The position numbers were made by a program, and so were the translations under genes. The notes below the pieces were generated by a model that made no database searches, was not told the DNA's origin, and saw nothing but the letters and a program-made list of their open reading frames with translations. Positions 8,173 through 15,369 of a stretch of 16,806 nucleotides of DNA are shown one piece after another (position 1 is the stretch's first letter; each line of letters begins with the position of its first letter). The stretch is from Bacteroidales bacterium UBA6401 (GTDB lineage Bacteria; Bacteroidota; Bacteroidia; Bacteroidales; UBA932), in NCBI GenBank assembly GCA_002438635.1, contig DJPX01000018.1:257-17062 (forward strand), written 5' to 3'.

Positions 8173-10671
8173 TTACACAAGTTGTTTAAGAACACCCATT
8201 GATGTTAGATCTTCTCGAAGAGTAATGCTTTCTAGTCCCATATTCAACTCTGCAATTAGAATTCGGTTAGAAGCAGAATTAAGTTGACGGAGTATTTTTT
8301 CGAATGTGGATTTGGAAATGGCAAATTCCTTTGCCGGTCCTATTTCGCATTCATCTTGATAAAAGTCTGAAACCTTAAGCGAACGAACATTTTTAGCTTC
8401 CGCATATTTATATAATGAATAAGCAAAAGCTGTACTGGATAATTCGGAATGTCCTGAACGGATATATGACTTTCCATCAACATTATTACCTTGCTGAAGA
8501 ATATTGCCAATCGGTGAATAGTTGAATATTTGCATGAATCCGCCAATAGCATATGTAATTGTATTCTTGGAGCCCTCAAAATCGCTCAATGCAATTTCGT
8601 CAAGCATAGATTTTGAAAACGTTTGGCCAATATTAATGGTATTCATAAACCAATGGCACAATATTGAACCATATGCATAGTTCGTCCACATTAGTTCCCA
8701 AATAAGCTCTGGCTCATCCTCGTAATGGTCTTTTAGAAACTCTCCGAAGGATGTTATTTGTTTTTGAGGATTGATAATATTTGCATCTAAGAGCCAAGCT
8801 TTAAAACTCTGCTCTTGCTTATTCCCTAAGCAATTGACAGCCCAAAAACCTTCGGGATCTGCAAGATATTCTTGTAACCATTCTTCATGGATACCAAATG
8901 TTCCGATTCGTGAGATGCTTCCTCCTTTGGCATTAGTTTCGGTGTTCATAATTAAAGAATTTGCTACTATGCATCCATTATCATGAAATTGAAGACACTT
9001 ATAACAATGAATACATTTATGTTTGTCGATTGATATTTTAGGATAGACACTTAGTGCACCTGTTGGGCATTCAACTTCACATCCTTCACAGTTAATACAA
9101 TACGCGCTTTTAAAAATTATTCTCTTCATTAATGATACAAGTTGAGCATCATTAACTTCATGTAAGGTAAAAGTGTAATTATTCTTGTCTTTTTTAAATA
9201 TGTCAAAAGAGTATATTTTTTTGTCATATTTTAATTCACCAACAACTTTATCTTCCGATTTACTACTGATAGAGTAATCACACAAAACAGGTAACCAAGT
9301 TTCAATACTCTTCTTCGCGTTTGAAACATGAACGATAAATGTTGGAAATAGTTTTAGAAAAACAACTTTTGTCTTTGAACCAACGCTGTTTCCGCTAGCT
9401 CTAAGTTTCCATTTATGTTCTTTAATGTATTCGTCGATATTAGGAATGTGACGTTTCCTTGACCATTCAACAAGTCTAGAGAGGAATGGTTCCAATTCTT
9501 TCTTGTATCTAGTATTTACAATCATATCATCCCAAGGTGAAGAAAATGGACAAATAAGGCAACCAACTCTTGGTTTACCTAGTCTATAGGCTTGGTTAAT
9601 AGTAAGATTATGAGAGAAAAGGTATATGAATACTTCTGTAGTATTCCAATTTAAAATAGGTCTTGCATTAATGACAGAATCATGTTTAACTCCCTTGCCG
9701 ATTCTTTCATAATTTGAACGCATCGTACTTTCCTCAGACCTAACACCTTCAAAAGCTAATGCTTTTGCCTGTTTGTTACCATCAACTTTAAGTGATCTAT
9801 ATAATGGTGCAGTTTTCATGACAGAACAGCACCACCTGTGTTTATCACTTGGTGTACCAATTTTATCCCAATAATGAAGAACACTTTCATGATTCTTGGC
9901 CATAGAAAATTTCAGATCAGGAAATTTCTCGTGATAATGTTTTTGGACTGTCTTATAAAGTTCAAGTGATGGTGGAAGTTCATAGCCTGTATCGGAATAG
10001 ATTACTTCAAACTCGGTACTAGGAATTGCTCTTGTACAAAGGTCAAGAACAACTTGAGAGTCTTTTCCTCCACTGAAAGATGCTAGAAACTTGTCTATCT
10101 TAGTTGTTTGATAAACTTTTTTCCCTGCAGCTTGAGCAGTTTCAAGAGGCATAATGTCAAAACTATTACAGTCTTCACGGACTATTGCCATTTTTTGCTT
10201 GGACTTTTTCTCCATTCTTTGAACCAACAGATCATAATCTAGCTGATTGGCAGATACATCTTCGACACTCTTGCGAGCACCGACATATTGATTGTATGTA
10301 TCACGGATAAACTCTATCGCTTCAGATTCAAGTAGAAACATAAATTCCTGGCAGCGATCAAGCATCTTTTTTACGTTCACTGGCCTAAGCGACATTCTTT
10401 CTTTACCAGCTTGCATTATTATTTGTGCAGGATCGTAAATATTTGCTCCTTTTGCTTCAAAGCACAACTCTCCGTGATAATAATACTGCTTGTTAACAGC
10501 CCATAATAGTGGAGCCTCTGAATGAGGATAATTCCATCCTTTCAAATTGAGCCCAAGAAGGTCAAGTTCTTCCCAAAATACAGGCCTTGGGCTAGTTCCT
10601 AAAGTGCCATCAACTACACGCGAATTGAGTAGCACACCTCCTGTTTCTTTATCCCAAGTTATTTTATACAT
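8173..10671 (-). CDS. brxP: BrxP, PAPS-reductase/DndC-like protein with ferredoxin and DUF4007-like regions
   Basis: This 832-residue protein is the first gene of the operon and defines it as type 4 BREX. A family-specific N-terminus (1-190) is followed by a PP-loop ATP pyrophosphatase domain: SFSGGKDS at residues 198-205, HRWCCSVMKTAPL at 278-290, and GCLICPF at 370-376. Cys281/Cys282 and Cys371/Cys374 are placed like the Fe-S cysteines of DndC-type proteins. A bacterial-ferredoxin segment follows, with two clusters: C525-x2-C528-x2-C531-x3-C535-Pro and C553-x2-C556-x2-C559-x7-C567. Residues about 587-832 resemble DUF4007, a domain found with DndC-like proteins. Family knowledge: such enzymes activate with ATP and handle sulfur, and DndC helps install phosphorothioate in DNA. 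Inference: BrxP may modify DNA or sense it by sulfur chemistry, replacing the PglX methylase of other BREX types. The start codon has only a weak AT-rich ribosome-binding region, normal for this phylum. Confidence 0.87.
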   Translation of the reverse strand: MYKITWDKETGGVLLNSRVVDGTLGTSPRPVFWEELDLLGLNLKGWNYPHSEAPLLWAVNKQYYYHGELCFEAKGANIYDPAQIIMQAGKERMSLRPVNVKKMLDRCQEFMFLLESEAIEFIRDTYNQYVGARKSVEDVSANQLDYDLLVQRMEKKSKQKMAIVREDCNSFDIMPLETAQAAGKKVYQTTKIDKFLASFSGGKDSQVVLDLCTRAIPSTEFEVIYSDTGYELPPSLELYKTVQKHYHEKFPDLKFSMAKNHESVLHYWDKIGTPSDKHRWCCSVMKTAPLYRSLKVDGNKQAKALAFEGVRSEESTMRSNYERIGKGVKHDSVINARPILNWNTTEVFIYLFSHNLTINQAYRLGKPRVGCLICPFSSPWDDMIVNTRYKKELEPFLSRLVEWSRKRHIPNIDEYIKEHKWKLRASGNSVGSKTKVVFLKLFPTFIVHVSNAKKSIETWLPVLCDYSISSKSEDKVVGELKYDKKIYSFDIFKKDKNNYTFTLHEVNDAQLVSLMKRIIFKSAYCINCEGCEVECPTGALSVYPKISIDKHKCIHCYKCLQFHDNGCIVANSLIMNTETNAKGGSISRIGTFGIHEEWLQEYLADPEGFWAVNCLGNKQEQSFKAWLLDANIINPQKQITSFGEFLKDHYEDEPELIWELMWTNYAYGSILCHWFMNTINIGQTFSKSMLDEIALSDFEGSKNTITYAIGGFMQIFNYSPIGNILQQGNNVDGKSYIRSGHSELSSTAFAYSLYKYAEAKNVRSLKVSDFYQDECEIGPAKEFAISKSTFEKILRQLNSASNRILIAELNMGLESITLREDLTSMGVLKQLV

Positions 10672-11010
10672 ATTGTTTCATTGCCAATACTTTCTTTTCG
10701 GAATGAAGATACCCTAAGTCTGCTCACAGATAAGAACGCAAATGGCGTGGTCCTCATGCTGTAATCCTAAGGTATCTGGAAAAACCTGATATAAACAGCA
10801 GAAAACCACGCCAACCGACGCGGTTCCCTTTTACCGTTTATATCGTTTAAAAATTTTCCAGATTTCTAAGATTCCGGTAAAAGAAAACTCATTAAGTTTC
10901 TTTAAATGTATGTCCGACCAAGTGCGTCAAGTAATCGTAAAAAAACATATTTTCACCGACATTGAGGATTTTTCTTCAGATGCCAGCAGGTTACTCGCAC
11001 ACTTAAGCAC
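10672..11010 (-). ncRNA. Long structured leader upstream of brxP (possible regulatory RNA)
   Basis: If transcription starts just below the promoter at 11017-11047, brxP has a leader of roughly 340 nt with no open frame of note. It is packed with complementary segments. 10744-10751 pairs with 10805-10812 (8 bp), and inside it 10757-10762 pairs with 10795-10800 (6 bp). 10774-10783 also pairs with 10854-10863 (10 bp), and 10788-10796 with 10836-10844 (9 bp). 10804-10810 can instead pair with 10819-10825. A further hairpin lies near 10880-10903. Several of these exclude each other, as in attenuators or riboswitches. I do not recognise a named RNA family. A separate small RNA, or a DNA recombination site, would also explain the repeats. 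Confidence 0.45.
10774..10863. repeat. Long imperfect inverted repeat in the brxP leader
   Basis: The left arm (10774-10796) reads ATCTGGAAAA, a 4-base spacer, then GATATAAAC. The right arm (10836-10863) contains the exact reverse complements of both blocks, with a 9-base spacer instead. The two perfect blocks of 10 and 9 bp are nested in the right order for one long stem with a small internal asymmetry. The 39-nt centre (10797-10835) holds its own GC-rich stem-forming segment. Confidence 0.6.
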
Positions 11011-11016
11011 TTATTG

Positions 11017-11047
11017 CAAATATAGTTATTATTTTCCAAATGTCTAA
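11017..11047 (-). promoter_or_regulatory. Candidate Bacteroidetes promoter for the BREX operon
   Basis: On the minus strand TATATTTG (11024-11017) matches the -7 consensus TAnnTTTG exactly. Nineteen bases upstream, TTAG (11047-11044) matches three of four bases of the -33 TTTG. Spacing is in the usual 19-21 range. Predicted start of transcription is near 11010, about 340 nt before the brxP ATG. Confidence 0.5.
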
Positions 11048-11159
11048 TTTAATTCACCCGACATGAAGTAATTTCTTATAGTTTGTAAAATATTTAGCAA
11101 CGTAAATAAATAAGTTGCGTCAGATTAGAATGAGATTTTCGAGGAAACAAAAAGATTTA

Positions 11160-11190
11160 CTAAGATGATGCAGGTTATTTTTTGAAGGTT
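11160..11190 (+). repeat. Left arm of a 30/31-bp inverted repeat bracketing the pilus operon
   Basis: This 31-base stretch, beginning CTAAGATGATGCAGG and ending TTTGAAGGTT, is the reverse complement of 16777-16806 except for one extra T in the central T run. Similarity stops inside the bracketed segment after GGTT; the outer limit cannot be judged because the other copy meets the window edge. The two copies are about 5.6 kb apart and enclose the complete pilus operon, its promoter and both C tracts. Confidence 0.75.
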
Positions 11191-11337
11191 ACTTAATCGG
11201 GTCATGAATAATAATATGTGTTTAAGTCGTTAACAGATTACTTTACACAGAACAAATACAGAACAGAATTTTGTTGAACCTGAAAAACACCTTTGAAGTC
11301 AATATGCCTTGTAGGGGCTTCTATTAAGGGTGGAAGG

Positions 11338-11368
11338 TAAAGGTGAACATTTTTCACTATCACCTTTA
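11338..11368. repeat. 9-bp inverted repeat of a TAAAGGTGA motif
   Basis: TAAAGGTGA at 11338-11346 and its exact complement at 11360-11368 surround a 13-nt loop. A third copy of the motif stands at 11410-11418 in direct orientation. No gene can be assigned to it, and the function is unknown. Confidence 0.5.
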
Positions 11369-11583
11369 AGCCATACCCTTTCTGGAATTGCGTAGAATGG
11401 GGTCACAACTAAAGGTGAATTTCGCTTTAGGATGAGAATTCCTAATTCACCCCAAGTGGTCATGCAGACCATCCACATAGATATTTTTGAAGCAATAGAT
11501 CGACGAATACCTCTGCTGAATCTTTCAACTCCCAGATTAAGAACTTTAGAACTCAACTTAGAGGTGTTTCTAATGTCACACAT

Positions 11584-11630
11584 TTAGGCTTTAGAATATT
11601 TATGCCTAAACACATACTTTTTCCCCCCCC
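11584..11630. repeat. TTAGGC hairpin next to an 8-base C tract
   Basis: TTAGGC (11584-11589) and GCCTAA (11604-11609) form a 6-bp stem, followed at 11623-11630 by eight C residues (G8 on the minus strand). The tract recalls the G9 tract at the start of the pilus operon and runs in the same orientation. Here, however, no gene is attached to it that I can identify. Confidence 0.45.
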
Positions 11631-11922
11631 GACCCGTTTAATCGGCACCACACTGCACTGTATGAAAATGAATCAAGTCAATGCGAAAGATAGACCGAGA
11701 AGTTTCAGTGCGATATTATTGAACCGCTTCTACTACTCCATCACGAGTCAGATAGCAGCGGAAATTAGAGGTAATTATCGCCAAAAATTATTTTCAGAAA
11801 AAGGAAATCAGCCGATATCAATTCTTCCCGGCATCGGCATGAGCTCAGCATCACAAGCAAATAGAAAGCAGGAAGATAATGTCCCCTTACTAAGCCTTTA
11901 TTAACCTAATATGAAGGAGAAT

Positions 11923-13005
11923 TTATAACCATGATGAAACATCTGTGGACAACTGTACTATTGGCGCAGAACTATTCGGGTCGGATTTTGTAACCCCTCC
12001 GAATATAACATTATACTTATAATGGATACCCATCTTCCATTCCACTTCTTCTGTTCCAAAATCTATGATTATATCACTTTGTTGCACACCATTTTTAGTG
12101 TAAGATATTTTCAATTTAACAGGGTCTTCTCTAACCGACCATTGAGAAGCTGTATATGGTAAAAGGGTCTGTGGGATGACATTATTGGAGTTAACTAAAG
12201 CAGCTGGATCTTCTTTTATTTCTATGGGATTTGAAAATTCACCTGAAGATTCATCCCTGCCAGATTTAAACATAGAGTAATCACGTGCTAGGCTTTGTGG
12301 TTTTTCCCAATAATCATTATCATACCCACCTCTATAATATTCGCCCTGCATAAAGATGTCTGTGAGTATCAGACCAGTCAATTTGTATTCGTCTGTTGTC
12401 TGGGCATTCAGCTTAACAAAAAAACTAATCTTTGTAAGTTTATGCTCAAAGCGGGTAGGAGCGCCATTGAGATTATAATGAATGTCCTTGGCACTATCAA
12501 AATCTGTTACGAGAAGGTCGAAGTCTGTCCAACTAGCCCCGTTGGGAAAAGGAATAATTGAAAGACCATTTTCTTTGTCTAATTTGGCATTAGTTAATTC
12601 ACCCGGGGCATATACATCTCCTGATATATTAGTGTATGAAAAAAATGTTAAACCACCACTATGAGGCCAATAATAAGTGTTTTGTGATTTCCATTTTCGG
12701 TCACCTTTTGTATCAAAACTTACAGTTTCTTTATTAATATATGGCTCGGCTTCATCTTTATTATCTGTCCAATTTTTCCCGTCCGGAAGATACCATGCGT
12801 ATGTAAAAAATCCCGCACGCTCGTCAAGAGGCTCGGTATTAGCTTTAGTTTCAAGACAGTTAAGCGATGGCGAAAATGATATCTCGTGGTTGTATTCGCC
12901 TTGATTAACCTCTACTTTTTTGCATGAATTCAGTGCAGCAAGGGCTGACACTAAAAGTAGAAGCCTAGTGGCAGAATCACGATGTATGAAACTAAAAAGA
13001 GACAT
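11923..13005 (-). CDS. Fimbrillin-family lipoprotein, probable minor or tip pilin
   Basis: This 360-residue protein is the last gene of the pilus operon. It has a lipoprotein signal: a basic HRDSATR stretch, hydrophobic LLLLVSALAAL, and lipobox LNSC with Cys28. The motif YYWPHSGGLTFFSY at residues 111-124 is the same fimbrillin-like signature found in the preceding gene product (there IYFWPKGGSLTFISY), and a second match, TRFEHKLTKISFFVKL, appears near 182-197. Fimbrillins of this phylum are exported as lipoproteins, trimmed at the surface and assembled into type V-like pili by strand exchange. The C-terminus stops at SSWL, shorter than its paralogue, where a longer tail after the Trp is usual; this may mark a tip protein or a small truncation. 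A strong hairpin separates it from the upstream fimbrillin gene. Confidence 0.8.
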   Translation of the reverse strand: MSLFSFIHRDSATRLLLLVSALAALNSCKKVEVNQGEYNHEISFSPSLNCLETKANTEPLDERAGFFTYAWYLPDGKNWTDNKDEAEPYINKETVSFDTKGDRKWKSQNTYYWPHSGGLTFFSYTNISGDVYAPGELTNAKLDKENGLSIIPFPNGASWTDFDLLVTDFDSAKDIHYNLNGAPTRFEHKLTKISFFVKLNAQTTDEYKLTGLILTDIFMQGEYYRGGYDNDYWEKPQSLARDYSMFKSGRDESSGEFSNPIEIKEDPAALVNSNNVIPQTLLPYTASQWSVREDPVKLKISYTKNGVQQSDIIIDFGTEEVEWKMGIHYKYNVIFGGVTKSDPNSSAPIVQLSTDVSSWL

Positions 13006-13035
13006 AAAAATGGAACGAAAATGATATGAAATGAT

Positions 13036-13073
13036 ATATATGTATCCTGCTTAATGTCGCAGGATACATATAT
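13036..13073 (-). terminator. Perfect 15-bp hairpin between the two fimbrillin genes
   Basis: Arms 13036-13050 and 13059-13073 are exact reverse complements (ATATATGTATCCTGC on the plus strand) with an 8-nt loop. It starts only nine nucleotides after the stop codon of the upstream fimbrillin gene. The sequence that follows on the minus strand is not a T run, so a partial terminator or an RNA-stabilising 3' hairpin is more likely than a full stop. Either would raise major pilin mRNA over that of the gene behind it. Confidence 0.7.
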
Positions 13074-13081
13074 TGTAAAAT

Positions 13082-14266
13082 TTATAAAGTTATAACTAGA
13101 TCAGGATTAACAGGAGTCCAATCAACAACACTTGGATCCCAGTATATGATGTTCTCTCCGTGTGCACCGGCAAGATTAATGGTTACATTATAAGTAATCT
13201 TCTTATTGATGCCCCAACCTTCGGTACTGATATCGCTAAGTGCAATATACTCAGTTACATTATCAGTTGAGAAATCAGTAGCACTGGTGTAAGTATCTAC
13301 TTTGTATGAGAACTCAATGTGAGGAACAGCCTTAACTGCGTCTATATAAGCCTGAGTCTTCTTCTCAAGAGCTTTTTCCTCTTCCGTTGTGCCAGTAAAA
13401 GTATAATTTACCGCTGCAAATGTTTGTGGAAGGAAAGCCTTCTGCTCATTAGTTAGACTGAAAGCTGCGGTAGTAACCTCCTGTCCTTTAATGGCACCAT
13501 TATCATAAACGGCATACTCATAAGAACTTGGCTCTGCCGGATTATTCCAAGATTCCGTTCTTGTGGTAGCATCGGTAGTCATTTGATAATCACCTTTACT
13601 AAAAGCATCTACAACCTTGATAGAATTAAGGGTGATAACCTTGCTACCTTTCGTAAGTGTCGTTCCTTTATAATCGGCAGCAGTTTTAACATTAAACCCT
13701 ACAATCTGGGTGAGTGTGTGCCTAAAGATAGTAGGAACGCCTGCCTTTGCACCTGCTGTGGTGGTAGAATTGGCTACCTGACCAGCCTTAATGTCTGATA
13801 CCATAAAGTCAAGGTTCTTCTGTGCATCCACATCATAGTCAGTAACCTTCAAACCATCAGTAGCATCGCAAGTAACATTTGCAGGATACGTATCTGAAGC
13901 AAGGGTGTAAGAGATGAAAGTTAGCGAACCACCCTTTGGCCAGAAATAAATCTGGTCAGCATGCCATGAATTGGCAGCAAAAGTTTCATTACCATTAGCA
14001 TCATAAGCAACCTCAGCATTATCTATATACAGACTAGCACCTGTTGGCCAAGCTGAGCCGCTAGCGTTATAGAATGCGAAAGTTTTGAACTTGTAAGCCT
14101 TATCGAAAGTGTTTCCACTGACAAGAGCCTTTGAACTCTGTGAACCTACTACAGTCTGCCAAGTAATCTGTGCATTGTCGTCAGCCACAGGGCGAACCTC
14201 ATTTTTTGAACATGCGGAGAACGCAACAAGCGCTGCAGCCGCAATAATCAGATAGTTTGTTTTCAT
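13082..14266 (-). CDS. Fimbrillin-family lipoprotein, probable major pilin
   Basis: This 394-residue protein starts with a textbook lipoprotein signal: MKTNYLIIAAAALVAFSAC, with lipobox FSAC and Cys19. The fimbrillin signature IYFWPKGGSLTFISY lies at residues 106-120, and a second conserved TIFRHTLTQIVGFNVK block near 184-199. The C-terminal WDPSVVDWTPVNPDLVITL segment is typical of the last strand of Bacteroidetes fimbrillins, which is donated during pilus assembly. Its codon use looks richer in preferred codons than its neighbours, as expected for an abundant surface protein, and a strong hairpin follows directly. Both features suggest it is the major shaft subunit. A 98-nt gap precedes it; I found no convincing internal promoter there. 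The family is diverse, so the exact pilus type is uncertain. Confidence 0.85.
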   Translation of the reverse strand: MKTNYLIIAAAALVAFSACSKNEVRPVADDNAQITWQTVVGSQSSKALVSGNTFDKAYKFKTFAFYNASGSAWPTGASLYIDNAEVAYDANGNETFAANSWHADQIYFWPKGGSLTFISYTLASDTYPANVTCDATDGLKVTDYDVDAQKNLDFMVSDIKAGQVANSTTTAGAKAGVPTIFRHTLTQIVGFNVKTAADYKGTTLTKGSKVITLNSIKVVDAFSKGDYQMTTDATTRTESWNNPAEPSSYEYAVYDNGAIKGQEVTTAAFSLTNEQKAFLPQTFAAVNYTFTGTTEEEKALEKKTQAYIDAVKAVPHIEFSYKVDTYTSATDFSTDNVTEYIALSDISTEGWGINKKITYNVTINLAGAHGENIIYWDPSVVDWTPVNPDLVITL

Positions 14267-14364
14267 GATTTAATTTTTAAAAAAACTATTAATTAAATAT
14301 GTATTATAATATATTTGCTTCACTTCTTTAATCGTGTTCCTTACTCATGCTGATAAAGTATTCT

Positions 14365-15369
14365 CTAAATAATGATATCGTGCTGCTCATCCTCCCATTC
14401 GTCTACAGACGGGTCAAATCCCCCACCGGCAGTCTGTGGTGGATCTATTTTTATAGTTTCCTCGAGTAAAAGCCAATGATGCTTTACACACGCTTCGGAT
14501 AGAAACAGGTCGGAAATATCAAATGTCTTTCGTACTGCTTTACCATCGCTGGTTTGAAGATCGAATGTTACCTTAAGCTCGTTAGTCGAGCCTTCTATGC
14601 GTCCAAACGTGTTAAATACTGCACAGATAACCGGTTCTCCCTTATCATCGCTCTTTATTAATGGTATATATTCCGTTACACCAGGAAGTCCCGAGCGCTT
14701 ATCCTGGGCGATGTTGTTACTCTCTACAAGCCCTGACAACCAAGCCTGTGCTCCCGACACATACTCCAGGCCTTCTACTTTAATCTGAAGATAATAACTC
14801 TGTACAACAGTCTTAGCTTCTGCCTCGATTGTATAAAGGCCAATATGTGGTGGTATAACTTCCGCGTTTCTACGTGCAACCAACAAATGGTCAGGCTCAT
14901 AGACGATAGCTTCATCCTTTCCTGTAGAGGCTTTAAATCGTGAAATTATAGATTTTGACGCTGGTGCTGTACTTGCCAATGCGCCTTCAAATGATTCAAG
15001 ACCACTTATGATGTTTTCTGTACCAAAATTATACGCTAACATTTTATAGTTACCTGGGGATATTGGAAGTTCTCCGTAAATCACCTTTTTCCCATTTTCA
15101 TCCATCTCATTCTCTGAGATAAAGCTTTCTGTAACAAGGCCTTGTTCATTATAGAAAAGCACGTGAATTACCTCAGGATTAATCACCGGCACGGGAATCT
15201 TATCATTATAAATGTCGCAAGTGACATTGCTAATACCTTCACAATCAACTTTAATGCGCACCATTGTACGATAGTCCGGATCAATTAGCGGACGCCTTTC
15301 ACAACTTGTCAAACATCCACCAAGTACAAATAAGGAGAGTATGAAAATAGATAATATCTTGGTTTTCAT
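14365..15369 (-). CDS. DUF5119 / FimB-Mfa2-like fimbrial anchor lipoprotein
   Basis: This 334-residue lipoprotein carries hydrophobic ILSIFILSLFVLGGC with a lipobox at Cys19 (an alternative is LTSC, Cys23). Directly after it stands CERRPLIDPDY, the start pattern of DUF5119 proteins. Two beta-rich domains follow: residues about 35-160, with the GELPISPGNYKMLAYNFG pattern of FimB/Mfa2 N-domains, and about 175-325, ending in a transthyretin-like region. In Porphyromonas gingivalis, FimB and Mfa2 anchor the pilus to the outer membrane and limit its length; the same role is inferred here. Its ATG overlaps the stop of the upstream gene (ATGA), which fixes the start and argues for co-translation. 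The acidic C-terminal tail (DEWEDEQHD) is unremarkable. Confidence 0.82.
   Translation of the reverse strand: MKTKILSIFILSLFVLGGCLTSCERRPLIDPDYRTMVRIKVDCEGISNVTCDIYNDKIPVPVINPEVIHVLFYNEQGLVTESFISENEMDENGKKVIYGELPISPGNYKMLAYNFGTENIISGLESFEGALASTAPASKSIISRFKASTGKDEAIVYEPDHLLVARRNAEVIPPHIGLYTIEAEAKTVVQSYYLQIKVEGLEYVSGAQAWLSGLVESNNIAQDKRSGLPGVTEYIPLIKSDDKGEPVICAVFNTFGRIEGSTNELKVTFDLQTSDGKAVRKTFDISDLFLSEACVKHHWLLLEETIKIDPPQTAGGGFDPSVDEWEDEQHDIII

Larger units (their letters stand above)
11191..11922. other. Gene-poor region between the BREX leader and the pilus operon
   Basis: About 730 bp without a gene I would stand behind. Two short open frames exist (94 codons on the minus strand at 11299-11583 and 100 codons on the plus strand at 11602-11904); neither has a recognisable domain, signal or convincing ribosome-binding site. 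The region holds a repeated TAAAGGTGA-type motif with a hairpin (11338-11368), a TTAGGC/GCCTAA hairpin (11584-11609) and a C8 tract (11623-11630). It may be remnant mobile or repetitive DNA, but no transposase motif is visible. Confidence 0.5.

Noticed and set aside
8173..10671. Calling the operon a Dnd or Ssp phosphorothioation system
   Set aside because: BrxP looks like DndC, but DndD/DndE, SspB or SspE partners are absent, whereas pglZ and brxL are clear BREX markers.
10744..10863. CRISPR or retron-like array in the leader repeats
   Set aside because: The repeats are inverted pairs and not evenly spaced direct repeats, and no Cas or reverse-transcriptase gene is present.
11299..11583. 94-codon open frame on the minus strand
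   Set aside because: No recognisable domain, no convincing ribosome-binding site or promoter, and it overlaps inverted repeats. A short translated gene cannot be excluded, but nothing supports one.
11602..11904. 100-codon open frame on the plus strand running through the C8 tract
   Set aside because: Low-complexity start, no domain, opposite strand to every real gene here. Probably a chance frame.
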